Positions 9,442 to 19,967 of a DNA stretch of 64,000 bases are shown one piece after another (within the stretch, counting starts at the first letter, position 1; each line of letters begins with the position of its first letter). A program made the position numbers and the translations under genes. The stretch is from Isochrysis galbana (Eukaryota; Haptophyta; Isochrysidales; Isochrysidaceae): NCBI GenBank assembly GCA_018136815.1, contig CM030938.1:4169448-4233447 (forward strand), in the 5' to 3' direction. The notes beneath the pieces were generated by a model, which saw only the letters and a list, made by a program, of their open reading frames with translations, was not told the DNA's origin and made no database searches.

Positions 9442-11835
9442 ATGCCTCTCCGATCTCCCCTCCTCGCCTACACCGAGACCGAGCCACCGCCGCCACCGCC
9501 GTCGAAGCCGATGGTCTCGATTGGTCATTCGCTCGCTCCTCTCCTCGCCTCGGCCGCCTTTGGCTTCCTCCTCGCTGCGCTGCTTCTGAGGGGGACAGGA
9601 GAGACACTCTCCCCCTCCTTCCCTCCTTCCTCTCTCTCTCCCTCTCTCTCCTCATCCTCTCTCTCCCCGTCGCCGCTCTCTCTCTCACCCTCCTCCTCTT
9701 CCTCTTCGTCTCATTCCTCTACTGCTCTCTCCTCCTCTCCCTCTTCCGTTCTCTCTCCTACACTCCCCTCGCCTTTCTCTCGAGAGGCGCATGCGGCGGG
9801 CGAAGAGGTAGGAGCGAAGGGGAGGGGCGGGCTTAAGGGAGAGGAGGGGCGTAAAGGGAGCGATGCGAGTCTTTTCGCGAGGCTGCAGCCGCAGTCGCCC
9901 GGCGAAGGCTCGGCAGCGGGGGGAGAAGCGTTTGTGCACATCGATGACCAACCAGATAGGGATGGCAGTGACCCAACGCGCCTGCAGTTCATCGACGAGC
10001 AGATCGACGCGCGAGGTTTCCCCATCGTGGAAGCGCCTGACGGCCGGCGAGCGTGCTGGGGCATCGCTGCTCCCGGGCGAATCGCCCACGACTTCGCCGC
10101 CTCGGTCGTGGGAATGGGCGGCCAAATATGCGCTGTGGGAGCTGGCTTCCTGCCCCACCCTGAGGAGCGTGCCGCCGAGTTTGCGCGCACATTCGGGGTC
10201 AACCGCTCGTACGGGAGCTACGAGGAGCTGGCAGCTGACAAAGAGGTCCGTATGGTCTACGTTGCTACCGTCAATTCGGCGCACTACCAGCTCGCTAAGC
10301 TCTTTCTCGAGGCAGGCGAGCGATGCGCGAACGCACCTCGGCCTTGTGTTTCCGGTGCCCAAGTCAGTCTCCGCGCGAGCCCATTCACGTGCCGTAAACT
10401 CGCGTTCCGCAGGCAAGCACGTGCTGCTTGAGAAGCCAGCCACCATCTCGGCCGTTCACTTCATCTCACTCGTCAAGTTGGCCAAGGCGAAGAAGCTTCT
10501 GCTCGTGACCAACTACTGGACACGCTTCTTCCCAGCGGTGCAATGGGCCCGTGCCGTCGTTGAGAGCGGTGCCCTTGGTCCGGTCGTGCACATGGCCGGC
10601 GACATGGCATTCCAAGCGGTAAGTGCACCGCGATGTTGACTCACGCAGCGATTCCTGGCGGTCAGGAAAAGGGGGGGGGGGGGGGGAGGTGCTCGCGCCG
10701 CAGCCGAAATGGCCAGCTCGCAACTCTGCTCTAGCTCATGACATTGCTTGGCTGCTCTTTCAGCTAGTTGTCCGCCTGCTTTGCCCACCCGCTTTGCCCA
10801 TCACAGGTCCGCCAAGCCGACGGCAGCCGAGACCGTTTTTTCAACGCCTCTATGGGGGGTGGAGCCATGCTGGACATGGGATCTTACCTGATCATGTACA
10901 TACCCCGCACCCGAGCCGCCTTGTCGCCAGCACACACACATTTGGCCCTGCTGATGCCTTGTGCGCCGCCTGTGCAAGGTATGCGAGCGCATTCCTAGAC
11001 GCGACCGATCCGGAGGGCGGTGACGACTACAACATCGATAACTGGAGCACAGTGCAACATGGACACGCCGACGAGATCACCGGCGTCGACGTAGAGAGTG
11101 AGCATGCGTTCTTCTCCGATCTTTCGTTGTGCCATGCAGCGCACGCACCAAAGGCGCCAGCTCAATCGCGCCGCGTTCTTGTTGTATGTAGGTGCGTTCG
11201 TCATCAATCGGGCCAATGGCGCGCACGCCCTCATGGGTACCTCTCTGAAGAGGGCTAGCGATTTCTCTGTGCAGGCGCGCGCGCATCTTTTGCTCCTCGC
11301 GCTCTCGCCGACCGCAAGCACCCGCGCGGCTCGTTTGTTTCATGAATGCGCAGCGCTTGTGGCCGGCCCACCTATCGACGACCCGTCGAACGCAAGGCCC
11401 AGCCATTTGTTTACCGCCCTTTGCCTCGCTCACCTCGTTCGCATTCGCCCAACGGAACAGGTGATGGGAGCGCACGGCGTACTGCACATTGCAGGCCCGG
11501 CTAATTGCCCACTTTCAGCACGATACAGCGTGTTTGAGGATGCAGGCGCCGTGAGTGAGCCGCCAACCCCTTGCTGCGGCATGCCCGAGAACTACTCGGC
11601 CACCTTTTCTCGCCAGCTACCTACCTTCCCCTCCAGCATAGCCTCCACACCCCGGTATCCCCACGCGATGGGGTTCGTGTACGTCGCCGCCGCCTTTGAG
11701 CGCTGCATCTACCGAGACGACTGCCACGAGCTGCGTGAGCTCCCTACCGACGAGCAAGTGTTCATCTCGCGGCTCACGGAGAAGGTACTTAAGGGTATAG
11801 GCGTCTTTAAGCATATCGGCGGCAAGGCGGAGTAG
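9442..11835 (+). CDS. Gfo/Idh/MocA-family oxidoreductase, dihydrodiol-dehydrogenase-like, six exons
   Basis: Proposed exons are 9442-10315, 10413-10618, 10807-10895, 10979-11097, 11192-11274 and 11461-11835; all join in frame. An in-frame ATG at 9394 is an alternative start. The first exon has a hydrophobic helix (APLLASAAFGFLLAALLLRG) and a Ser/Pro-rich linker, so the enzyme is probably membrane-anchored or imported. The Rossmann start is WGIAAPGRIAHDFA, followed by YGSYEELAADKEVRMVYVAT. Exon 2 gives GKHVLLEKPA, the family EKP catalytic motif, then NYWTRFFPAVQWA. Exon 3 gives GGGAMLDMGSYLI, and exon 6 gives VMGAHGVLHIAGPANCP. This order matches the trans-1,2-dihydrobenzene-1,2-diol dehydrogenase branch of NAD(P)-dependent Gfo/Idh/MocA enzymes; the true substrate is unknown. 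Introns 1 and 5 use GC donors (GCGAGC, GCGCGC), the others GT. Intron 5 is 186 bp, divisible by 3, so unspliced reading stays open. Confidence 0.78.
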
Positions 11836-13141
11836 GCTCTGCCGAGTGGCCGAGCTGCCTCCCCTTTCGTGGCGGAGCCCCGCCGCCTTGTTGGAGTGCT
11901 AGGCAGCGTGCAGTGGTCGATTACACGATCATTGAAGGACCTGACACTTCTAGTTGAGTACCCCTTCTGGACTCCGTACGTTTACTCTTCGTGCCCCGTT
12001 GAGAGCCCGTTTGTGTACCTCTTTCTGCGTGCTATTCAGTTGTGCGGTAGCACCTCTCAGATCCTTACGGGACAGGCGACTTGCGATCGTTCGGGCCCAC
12101 GTGTCTCTTTCTCTCGATGGCGCAAGCAGCCTATGCGATGCTGAAGGCGCACACGAGTTTGACTGCTCTTGCTTCCGGTGACCATCCTACAAGTCGTGCC
12201 GTCCGTCACACTTGCCTAAGCACCGTCTCGTGGGACGGTCGACGTGGGACCACTTGTCATTTTCATTTTGTTTGTGCTTGTTTGTTTTGGTCCACTGCAG
12301 CGGCCATCGTCCGTGCGCATCCGGCATGAGGCGGACATTTTCACGCCGTTGCAGATGATTGGCTTGAAGTCTTTGCTCGTCGCTCTGAGGAGCGTGTAAG
12401 TTGCCCACGGATTTTGGCTTGGTAGAAAACCTGTGGTGTGTTATAGTGCGGATAGTGGTGGTATTGTCGCTCGTGTCTCGTGTGGCCGTACAGTGCGTGC
12501 TAGTTGCCGCCGGAAGCACGTCTTAACAATAGCAGCGCGCCTGCGCGCTAGCTGCTAGCTGCCCGCCTGCGCGTGCCGGGCCGCCCTTTCAGCGCATTGG
12601 CGGCCAAGGACAGCCCGCAAGCCGCTTCGAGCTGCAGGGTCGTTGCTTGATGCTTGATAGTGCATAGTGCGCGTGCGCACATGTGAATCTGCAGAACTGC
12701 GAGCTCACACTTTACGCAGTACGCTGCCGCTACACACTGTGCAGGTACCGTTCAGCATAGCTGTAGCTGTGACGAGTCCGTAGGCGCGCCACTAATTAGC
12801 ATGATAAAAACCTTTTAATATTCTTACCGCACTCGCGGCGAATGGAACCACTACCCACTACAAGTAGCACGTAGCATACTCTCTACACCCCCATACCTCC
12901 GAGGTCGTTTGCCTTCATTTGGTACCCCTCGTTTCCAAATACGCGATGCGCCGGTACCAAAAAAAAATCGTCTAGTATTTAAGCAAAGGCACCACCTCAC
13001 AGTGCTCAACCATGTATATAAATGGAATGGCTACGCAAGCGATTGCAATGGATCATAAGTAAGATGGACGAGAACTTAAAAAAAATTCATATGAGCGCCT
13101 TTCATTTTGTTCCGTGATAACCAATCAGTCATCAGATCTGC
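11836..13141. other. Intergenic; possible terminal exon at about 12302-12399
   Basis: No complete gene recognised. After a CTGCAG acceptor-like site at 12300, a frame reads VRIRHEADIFTPLQMIGLKS and ends in TAA at about 12399. It looks protein-like and could be the last exon of an unrecognised gene. The motif GATAAAAACCTTTTAATATT near 12802 recurs near 53282, marking another dispersed repeat. Confidence 0.35.
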
Positions 13142-13302
13142 AGGTGGGTCGCGCACAAGGGGACGGGCTACGCCGTGCTCGGCGTGGGCGTCTACCAGGC
13201 CCTCTCGGGGCGCGCCCTCATGCCGAGCCAAGGCGACGCCGTTCTCGTCGCGTACGGGGTGCTCCTGGGCCTCTCCTTCGGGGTGCTCGCGGGGGGGCTC
13301 AT
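13141..13302 (+). pseudogene. Orphan exon resembling the cytochrome b561/DOMON membrane domain
   Basis: After a TCTGCAG acceptor-like site a frame reads WVAHKGTGYAVLGVGVYQAL and then a second hydrophobic segment (VAYGVLLGLSFGVLAGG), ending near a GGTAGGGTG donor-like site. The W-x-x-HK-x-x-GY-x-x-x-x-x-G pattern is typical of the heme-ligand helix of b561-type ferric reductases and DOMON-linked membrane domains. No neighbouring exons of such a gene were found, so this may be a captured or dispersed gene fragment. Confidence 0.4.
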
Positions 13303-14868
13303 GGTAGGGTGCCAAGTTGTTCCGTCATACCGTCATATGACACTTGCCATGGAACTGAGTATGATATCATACAGCTCTAATATCATATGATACTGACTCC
13401 AAACATCTACACTTATAAACCCGCCATTATGATAAAAATCTGCTTACTCAGTACTTAGAATCAGATGTTGCTCGATGACTGAACATTTCAAGCTCAAGCT
13501 CAAGCTCCCACAGCAGCACCCCTGGCGCGTCAGTCTCCACATGGCGCCGCCCCCACTCCACGGCGGTGTGGCCGTCGTCGCCGCCGCCATCGTTGCTGCA
13601 CATCAGGTTGGCGGCCATTGGGGGGGGGGGGGCTCGGAGCTGATTGCTGGGAGCGCCGGTATTTCCCGCGCCCGAACTTGTACTAGTAAAACAAGTTGAA
13701 TTGTAGCCTCTAGTCTTGTCATATGACACTCAGTATCAGGTCTAGAGCAACTAATACTGAGATATCATATATGATATCATATATTACAGAACAACCTGGG
13801 TAGGGTGAGAGTCCCCGCGGGAGGGGAAGAAACCCTGAGGGAAAGGAGACCAAATGAAGGCAAGCCGCCTCGGGCCCCCGGGCCCCTTCGCTCCCCCCGC
13901 CATCAGGCGGCTCCCCCCGTACACTACTAGGGGGATTGGGGTGGAGGGCTTAGATATGGTCCGGTGGCCTGCGCCCCCCCCCCCGGTGATCCGTTCTCCA
14001 CTTTCTCCTACGCCTCCCGGGCTGGCGGCGGACTCTCTCGTCTTATCTTGTAAACAGGCGCGAGACTTACCGATTATTCCGGTGGGCGGAGCTCTCGCTC
14101 GCGCCCACCCCCTCTTCCGTGCGCTCTCTCCCCTCCCTGCGGCACGCGCGATAGCTGCCCTCTGGCGGCCCCTGGAGGCTCCCGGAGGCCAGCTCAGGGG
14201 GCAGAGGACGGCTGGGGCTGGGCCCTGGCCCTGGCGCCTCCCCTGCCTCTCCCTCGCGCTGGCGCTCCTGAGCCTCTGGGGCCCCCACGCTGCACCTGTC
14301 TGCCTGTCGACCAGGGGGGGAGGTGGGGGGGGAGCGATGGGCTGGCCACGAGGGGCCAGGACGAGCGAACCAGGCGTGCCCGTCAGTGGGAGAGTGGGTC
14401 AGCAGGGCAGTGGCCTCTTGGCAAGCCATCAGGCATGCGCCAGGAGGATGGGTGGTTCCTCCCCCACGGCAGGGGAGGAGTGGAGAGAGGGGGGGGCTCG
14501 TGCCTCCCCATGGACGAACCAAGTATAAACTTAGTTACACTAATTAGCATGATAATCCTCAGGATTTTTCGCTTTTCTTTCGCCGCAATTGCGATGCGGC
14601 CCCTGTGCCCCAGTGCGGGTAGCGCAAGGCCGCTCCCACTCACTCTCCCGACTCCCCGCTCATTGGCGACGGGAATCACTCGCCCTCCTGCACAGCCACT
14701 CGGGATGCAGGGAACTCTCTCTACAGCGGCCTGCCATCGCTCTGACCCACGGCGACGGTCCGCGCACGCACCCAACGGCACAGACCCTCCGTGCCACACA
14801 CACGTAGGTGGCGGGCTAGTGCGTGGTGAGTGCAAAGCACATGGTGAGCCAAGCCGCACCTGCCGGGC
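13303..14868. other. Non-genic; AT palindromes around an ankyrin-like fragment, then dispersed repeat
   Basis: The stretches 13336-13395 and 13715-13790 carry repeated palindromic ATATCATATGATAC / TCATATGACAC motifs. Between them, on the minus strand at about 13475-13620, a frame contains DDGHTAVEWGRR, which fits an ankyrin-repeat turn. The stretch 14435-14535 is an inverted copy of the repeat at about 36018-36140, sharing AACTAAGTTTATAC and a GGGGGGCTCGTG block. Nothing here supports an intact gene. Confidence 0.45.
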
Positions 14869-16386
14869 TCACCACGGCCAAGAGCGCCGCTTCGCATCAC
14901 TTCTTCCGGCACCGTTCTTAGCTCTCCCGCCCGTCACCTTGCCACTCTCCGGGCCGTTGCTCCTCGCCTCTTCCTCAAGTGAGATCTTGACCGCATCGGT
15001 GGCATTGCGCAATACACCAAGGTAACCCTCTCGCCGCAGGTTGGGACGTTCGGCCAGTGCCCTCTCAAGGCGCAGCAGCGGGTCGTCGTTCTGTAGCGCT
15101 GCAAGCGTCGAAGGTGGGAGCACGTGCGACACCGCCTTGCCCACCGCCGCCGCGGTACCGGCTGCCGAGGCGGATCGGCTGCTAGCAGCCGGTGTCCCCT
15201 TTGACGCCGTTTTTTCGGGCGGTGCCTCGGCCGGGATCACGAGGCGGCGCGGCCAAAGCAGCTGGTCAGCAATGCTGCTCTCGATAACCTTTTGCAGCTC
15301 GGCACGCAGCCACGGCAGCTTGGTCACCTCGCCACCTGCCACCTTGACGTCAAGCCCAACCTCTGGCTGCGAGACAAGGCTGACTAGCGCAGCCCCGAAC
15401 CCAGGCAGCTGCGTCGTGAGCGGCGCAAGGATGACGCGCACAGTGCCGGAGAAGACCACATTGCGCACACCGATAGGCACCCGTGCGCCCAGCACCCCCG
15501 TCGGCGTCAGCTCTATTTCGGCAGCAAGGTTAGAGCGCCAGTCGATCTCGACATCGAACGCCATCGCCAACTCGCCCAAGTCGTACGCGCGCGCCGAGAG
15601 CAACCTCGGTGGCTCCTCGCCCGCGCTGAAGCTCTTGAGCTGCACCTTTTTCACGCGCGAGCTCTTCAACTCTGAGAGCGCGGCGCTTAGGCTCTCGGAG
15701 AGAGCCGAGCTCAGCACGAGCGGCGTAACCCGGTCGAGCACGTACTGCAACGGTACCAGCCCGCCCGGCCCGACGACCGCCGCGTACATCTCTGCCTCCT
15801 GTCGGATGGCCTCGACACCCTCGACGGCGGTGCGGCGCGCCTCGCCAAACCCCTCCTTGAGAACGGCCCAGGCGTCTGCCCAGCGCAACGACATCCAGAA
15901 GAGCATCCAGCGTGCGCGTGCACGCTTCCAGCCCTTTAGTGCCTTCTCGGCAGTCGTGTCATCTGCTGAAGCCATCGCGGAGGGCACTTCGCTGAGCAAC
16001 GCGCTGCGCGCTGCCTGCAGCACACTACCCAGCAGCGCAAAGACGCGCCGTATCACAACGAGCATGAGCGAGAAGGCGCGCCGCACGTTGTCCTTGCCGA
16101 ATGCGTAGACTGCACCCGCAATAGCGATTGCCGACGAGAAGAAGAGCCCACCCAATGTGAAGGCGGTCAGAAGCTGCCAAAATCCGGCGCTCGAGCTGAC
16201 AGTGCCGCGCACGGCGGCGCCAGCCGAGCAAATGGCATGGGGTGCGCGTGGGGCGAGCGTGACGGCTCGTGAGGGTATACGTGGTGAGCTGAGGAGCGGT
16301 GGAGACAGAGAGAGGGATGGGCGAGAGAGAGGCAGAGGCGATGGAAGGAGAGCCAGAGGAGCGAGGAGTAGTGGACTGGTGCACAT
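14869..16386 (-). CDS. SMP-domain lipid-transfer protein, tricalbin/E-Syt-like, no C2 domains
   Basis: Single frame of 505 codons. A hydrophobic helix lies at about residues 70-95 (FWQLLTAFTLGGLFFSSAIA). An amphipathic helical region follows (DAWAVLKEGFGEARRTAVEG), then residues of about 205-375 read as an SMP domain. Landmarks are VLSSALSESLSAALSEL, VKKVQLKSFSAGEEPPRLL, AMAFDVEIDWRSNLAAEIEL, VRNVVFSGTVRVILAPLTTQ and PGFGAALVSLVSQPEVGLDV, ending with ESSIADQLLWPRRLVIP. In tricalbins and extended synaptotagmins this domain binds and moves glycerolipids at ER contact sites after an N-terminal membrane anchor; the same order is seen here. The usual C-terminal C2 domains are missing; the tail is low-complexity Ala/Ser. 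The N-terminal 50 residues are Ser/Leu/Pro-rich and the start is uncertain. Confidence 0.75.
   Translation of the reverse strand: MCTSPLLLAPLALLPSPLPLSRPSLSLSPPLLSSPRIPSRAVTLAPRAPHAICSAGAAVRGTVSSSAGFWQLLTAFTLGGLFFSSAIAIAGAVYAFGKDNVRRAFSLMLVVIRRVFALLGSVLQAARSALLSEVPSAMASADDTTAEKALKGWKRARARWMLFWMSLRWADAWAVLKEGFGEARRTAVEGVEAIRQEAEMYAAVVGPGGLVPLQYVLDRVTPLVLSSALSESLSAALSELKSSRVKKVQLKSFSAGEEPPRLLSARAYDLGELAMAFDVEIDWRSNLAAEIELTPTGVLGARVPIGVRNVVFSGTVRVILAPLTTQLPGFGAALVSLVSQPEVGLDVKVAGGEVTKLPWLRAELQKVIESSIADQLLWPRRLVIPAEAPPEKTASKGTPAASSRSASAAGTAAAVGKAVSHVLPPSTLAALQNDDPLLRLERALAERPNLRREGYLGVLRNATDAVKISLEEEARSNGPESGKVTGGRAKNGAGRSDAKRRSWPW
16175..16345. repeat. Source copy of a local duplication (5' end of the SMP gene)
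   Basis: This stretch overlaps the first codons and upstream region of the SMP gene. It recurs in the same orientation at about 18271-18485, sharing CGGCGCTCGAGCTGAC, GCATGGGGTGCGCGTGGG and GTGGTGAGCTGAGGAGCGGT. Confidence 0.85.
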
Positions 16387-16619
16387 GGAGCGTGCGAGGA
16401 CCTCCGCCTCGGACTGTGGTGCGCACAGGTCGGGTGGCTTGGCGTTTTGAGGGAGGGAAGGGGGGGTGGGGTGGGGGGGGGGGCTGCTTGGAGGGACGGG
16501 GGACGGGGGGGCGGGGGGGGGCGGGGGCGAAGGCGGAGAGGCGCACGCGGGGGAAGAAGAGAGAGAGAGAGAGGGAGGCAGAGGAAACTATCTTTAAAGT
16601 ACACGTGCAGGAGGAGAGA

Positions 16620-17545
16620 GGAAAGGGGGAGAGGGAGACAAAGAGAGAGAGGGAAGAGGAGAGGGATAGATAAATACCAGGGATGAGGAGAGAGAGGGAG
16701 AGCGAGGGGAAGAAGAGAAGAAGAGAGGGAGGGAAGAGGAGAGAGACAGATAAATACCAGGGATAAGGAGAGAGAGGGAGAGCGAGGGGAAGAAGAGAAG
16801 AAGAGAGAGAGGGAAGAGGAGAGGGATAGATAAATACCAGGGATGAGGAGAGAGAGGGAGAGCGAGGGGAAGAAGAGAAGAAGAGAGAGAGGGAAGAGGA
16901 GAGGGATAGATAAATACCAGGGATGAGGAGAGAGAGGGAGAGCGAGGGGAAGAAGAGAAGAAGAGAGAGAGGGAAGAGGAGAGAGACAGATAAATACCAG
17001 GGATAAGGAGAGAGAGGGAGAGCGAGGGGAAGAAGAGAAGAAGAGAGAGAGGGAAGAGGAGAGAGACAGATAAATACCAGGGATAAGGAGAGAGAGGGAG
17101 AGCGAGGGGAAGAAGAGAAGAAGAGAGAGAGGGAAGAGGAGAGGGATAGATAAATACCAGGGATGAGGAGAGAGAGGGAGAGCGAGGGGAAGAAGAGAAG
17201 AAGAGAGAGAGGGAAGAGGAGAGGGATAGATAAATACCAGGGATGAGGAGAGAGAGGGAGAGCGAGGGGAAGAAGAGAAGAAGAGAGAGAGGGAAGAGGA
17301 GAGAGACAGATAAATACCAGGGATGAGGAGAGAGAGGGAGAGCGAGGGGAAGAAGAGAAGAAGAGAGAGAGGGAAGAGGAGAGGGATAGATAAATACCAG
17401 GGATGAGGAGAGAGAGGGAGAGCGAGGGGAAGAAGAGAAGAAGAGAGAGAGGGAAGAGGAGAGGGATAGATAAATACCAGGGATGAGGAGAGAGAGGGAG
17501 AGCGAGGGGAAGAAGAGAAGAAGAGAGAGAGGGAGACCGAGAAAA
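16620..17545. repeat. 80-bp purine-rich minisatellite, about 11 units
   Basis: The landmark AGATAAATACCAGGGAT recurs every 80 bp from 16661 through 17461. Units differ only in GAGGGATAGA versus GAGAGACAGA and GGATGAGG versus GGATAAGG. The whole array is purine-rich on the plus strand and lies upstream of the SMP gene. The 324-codon serine/leucine frame on the minus strand (16594-17568) is a product of the repeat. Confidence 0.95.
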
Positions 17546-17621
17546 TGAAGCGGGAGAGAGACAGCCATCCGTTCGTTCAGTAAAGAGAAGACAGGACAGT
17601 CGTGAGTAATGGCAGCGGCAC

Positions 17622-17804
17622 CCTAGATGGGAAATACGGTGCTGGGGCCTGCAAATACAGCCAAATACAGATGTATTGGGCCTCTGTCAAAATACATTTC
17701 AAATACATTCGAGGCCTACAACCCAGGACGCGCTTCAAATACAGCCAAATACATATGTATTTGGCCTCTGTCCAAATACGGGAAATACGTATTTGCCATC
17801 TAGG
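17622..17804 (+). mobile_element. MITE, 183 bp, with 8-bp target duplication
   Basis: The ends are CCTAGATGG and CCATCTAGG in inverted orientation. The flanks are an exact 8-bp direct repeat, AGCGGCAC, at 17614-17621 and 17805-17812. The interior has CAAATACAGCCAAATACA and GTATTTGGCCTCTGTCCAAA. A second, shorter family member in opposite orientation is at 46978-47076. This copy is 84 bp longer because its interior is duplicated. Short TIRs with 8-bp duplications are typical of hAT-superfamily non-autonomous elements. Confidence 0.9.
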
Positions 17805-18102
17805 AGCGGCACACAGATGAGAGACGCGAGGAAGGTTGGGAAGATCGGAGAGAAGCAGAAGAGAGTTGAGGAAAGTAGTCGAACCAAAAATAACATCGGA
17901 ATGAAAGATGAAAGAGATGGGACGGGAGAGCGGAGAAGAAGAGGTGAGTACTGGAATTAAAAAATAGCATCGGAAGGAAGGGAGGAGATGAGAGGGAAGG
18001 GGCGAGGGGGTCTGGCTGCCCTCGCGGTGTGGCGTGGGGTGTGAATTCCTTGTGTGTTACAGTACACTGCGACGAATGGTTTCACACCACTTTACTCGTA
18101 AG

Positions 18103-18109
<7 letters not shown>

Positions 18110-18184
<75 letters not shown>
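18110..18184. repeat. (GA)n microsatellite
   Basis: Uninterrupted GA dinucleotide repeat of about 75 bp. It lies between the MITE and the duplicated SMP-gene segment. Confidence 0.95.
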
Positions 18185-18186
<2 letters not shown>

Positions 18187-18270
18187 TCGACGAGTGTGAA
18201 CGGGATGCGGAGGCCAGAGTTGAAGATGAAGAAAGAGAGAGAGTGTGAAGAAGAGGGAGAAGAACGATCA

Positions 18271-18485
18271 GTAGCTGCCAAAAGCCGGCGCTCGAGCTGA
18301 CCAGCCGAGCTGACGGGCCAGCATGGGGTGCGCGTGGGGCGAGCGTGACGGGCCAGCCGTGCAACTGGCATGGGGTGCGCGTGGGCCGAGCGTGACGGCT
18401 CGTGAGGGTCCCACGTGGTGAGCTGAGGAGCGGTGGAGACAGAGGGCGGGATGGGCGAGAGAGAGAGGCAGAGGCGATGGAGAAG
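18271..18485. repeat. Duplicated copy of the SMP gene 5' region
   Basis: About 200 bp match 16175-16345, with an extra internal duplication of the GCATGGGGTGCGCGTGGGSCGAGCGTGACGG-type unit; the longest exact shared words are under 30 bp. The copied coding part does not continue into an SMP domain, so this is a promoter/5'-end duplication and not a second gene. Confidence 0.8.
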
Positions 18486-18594
18486 GAGACCACCCCGGCT
18501 GAGGTTCCTCGAGACCTCCGAATGGAGTTGGGTGAGACGTGCTATTTTTAGGGACGGGCCGCCCGCCCGTCCGGGAGCGGGGCGCCTGTTCTCT

Positions 18595-18652
18595 CTCTCT
18601 CTCTCTTCTCCCACCTGGTCTTCTTCTCCTTCTCCCTCCCCCGCCCCCTCCG

Positions 18653-18745
<93 letters not shown>

Positions 18746-18758
18746 CCTCTCTTTCTCT

Positions 18759-18834
<76 letters not shown>

Positions 18835-18990
18835 TCTCTCTCTCTCTTTCTCTCTCTCTCTCTTCCCCCCCCCCCCCCTGCTCCCCTCTCTCTCTCTCTC
18901 CCCACCCCCGCCCCATCTAGACCCTCTCTCCTCCGCCCCCCCTGTCTCCCCCTCCCTCTCCCCCCTCCCCCTCTTCAAATTCCTCTCCCT
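18595..18990. repeat. (CT)n/poly-C tract just 5' of the membrane-protein gene
   Basis: Sense-strand polypyrimidine DNA runs almost up to the ATG at 18993. Blocks of (CT)n at about 18656-18830 are followed by C-runs and CCTCTCC sequence. Confidence 0.9.
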
Positions 18991-18992
18991 CG

Positions 18993-19967
18993 ATGCACGC
19001 AGAGTCTCCGCTCTCCGAGCTGGTCAAGTGGGCAGCAGCGGAGGAGCCGAGCGCTCCGCCAGAGCATCTGCGTGCCGCGCTCCGCCAGCTGCTCTCCCGA
19101 GAGAGCAAGAGGGAGAGCTGCGAGGACAGAGAGACGGAGGAAGAAGGTGGCTCGCGCAGTACGCTCCGCCAGCTGGTGCTCACCTGCTTGCTCGAGCTTC
19201 TCCTCCTCGTCCTCGTCGCGCCCATTGGTATCTTCTTGCTGCTGCTGCCGATTGGGGGGCTCCTTGCATGGATGGAGCAGTGGCAGTGGTACACGGGCGT
19301 CTTCTATATAATTTCGGTGGTGTGCGGGCTGGCTCAACCGCTCGCGACCGCCAGCAACGTGAGCCCACTCAGCCCAGGTGCCAAGGCAGCCTGCTGCCTG
19401 ACCGGCCTATGGTCGCTAGGCCTGACCGCCGCCATTGCGGCACTCGCCGGGTCCCACTCCGAGTCAGTGCGCCTCTTGAAGGACGGCTGCCGCCAGCTCG
19501 TTGTGCGCACAAGCTGTGTTTCGCCCGAGGTCGCGAAGCACTACTCTATCTTTCCGTTCCTCCTGTGCGCGCTCGCCATAAGTCCCATGCTCATTTTCGT
19601 CGCTGCCTTCATCGCCTCAACACTCATGATGTGGATCGACTACGGGCCAGCAGGAGCCGGCACCGGCCTCGATTCTACAATGTTCTACTTCCTCGCTGAC
19701 GTTGGAGGGCTGCCCAATCCACTCGTTGACTGGATGCCGACCAGCGTTGCCGGCCCCATATTCGCCGACATCTACTTCTCGCTTGTGTTGTACACCTTCT
19801 CCAGCGTATGTCTAGGCGCATCGCAGGAGCTGCTTCCTGGCGACCTCCACAGCCTGCTTTGCCGCGCTGTCGTTCCGTTTCGATACGTTGAGAAGTCTGC
19901 GGTCCGACGAATAAAAGGTTCGCGACGGCTCCGAAACTCATTGCGTGCCATCCGCGTGAAGAATTAG
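18993..19967 (+). CDS. Unrecognised multi-pass membrane protein
   Basis: Single frame of 324 codons starting MHAESPLSELVKWAAAEE. After a charged N-terminus of about 58 residues there are roughly five hydrophobic stretches: residues 60-92 (long, likely two passes), about 100-118, 131-150, 185-213 and 258-281. The C-terminus is basic (RRIKGSRRLRNSLR). A polar loop lies between the fourth and fifth stretches (GAGTGLDSTMFYFLADVGG). I do not recognise the family. The sense-strand polypyrimidine leader, biased codon use and lack of internal stops support a real single-exon gene. Confidence 0.65.
   Translation: MHAESPLSELVKWAAAEEPSAPPEHLRAALRQLLSRESKRESCEDRETEEEGGSRSTLRQLVLTCLLELLLLVLVAPIGIFLLLLPIGGLLAWMEQWQWYTGVFYIISVVCGLAQPLATASNVSPLSPGAKAACCLTGLWSLGLTAAIAALAGSHSESVRLLKDGCRQLVVRTSCVSPEVAKHYSIFPFLLCALAISPMLIFVAAFIASTLMMWIDYGPAGAGTGLDSTMFYFLADVGGLPNPLVDWMPTSVAGPIFADIYFSLVLYTFSSVCLGASQELLPGDLHSLLCRAVVPFRYVEKSAVRRIKGSRRLRNSLRAIRVKN

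Noticed and set aside
16594..17568. A 324-residue Ser/Leu repeat protein on the minus strand
   Set aside because: It is the translation of the 80-bp purine minisatellite and has no globular sequence or conserved start.
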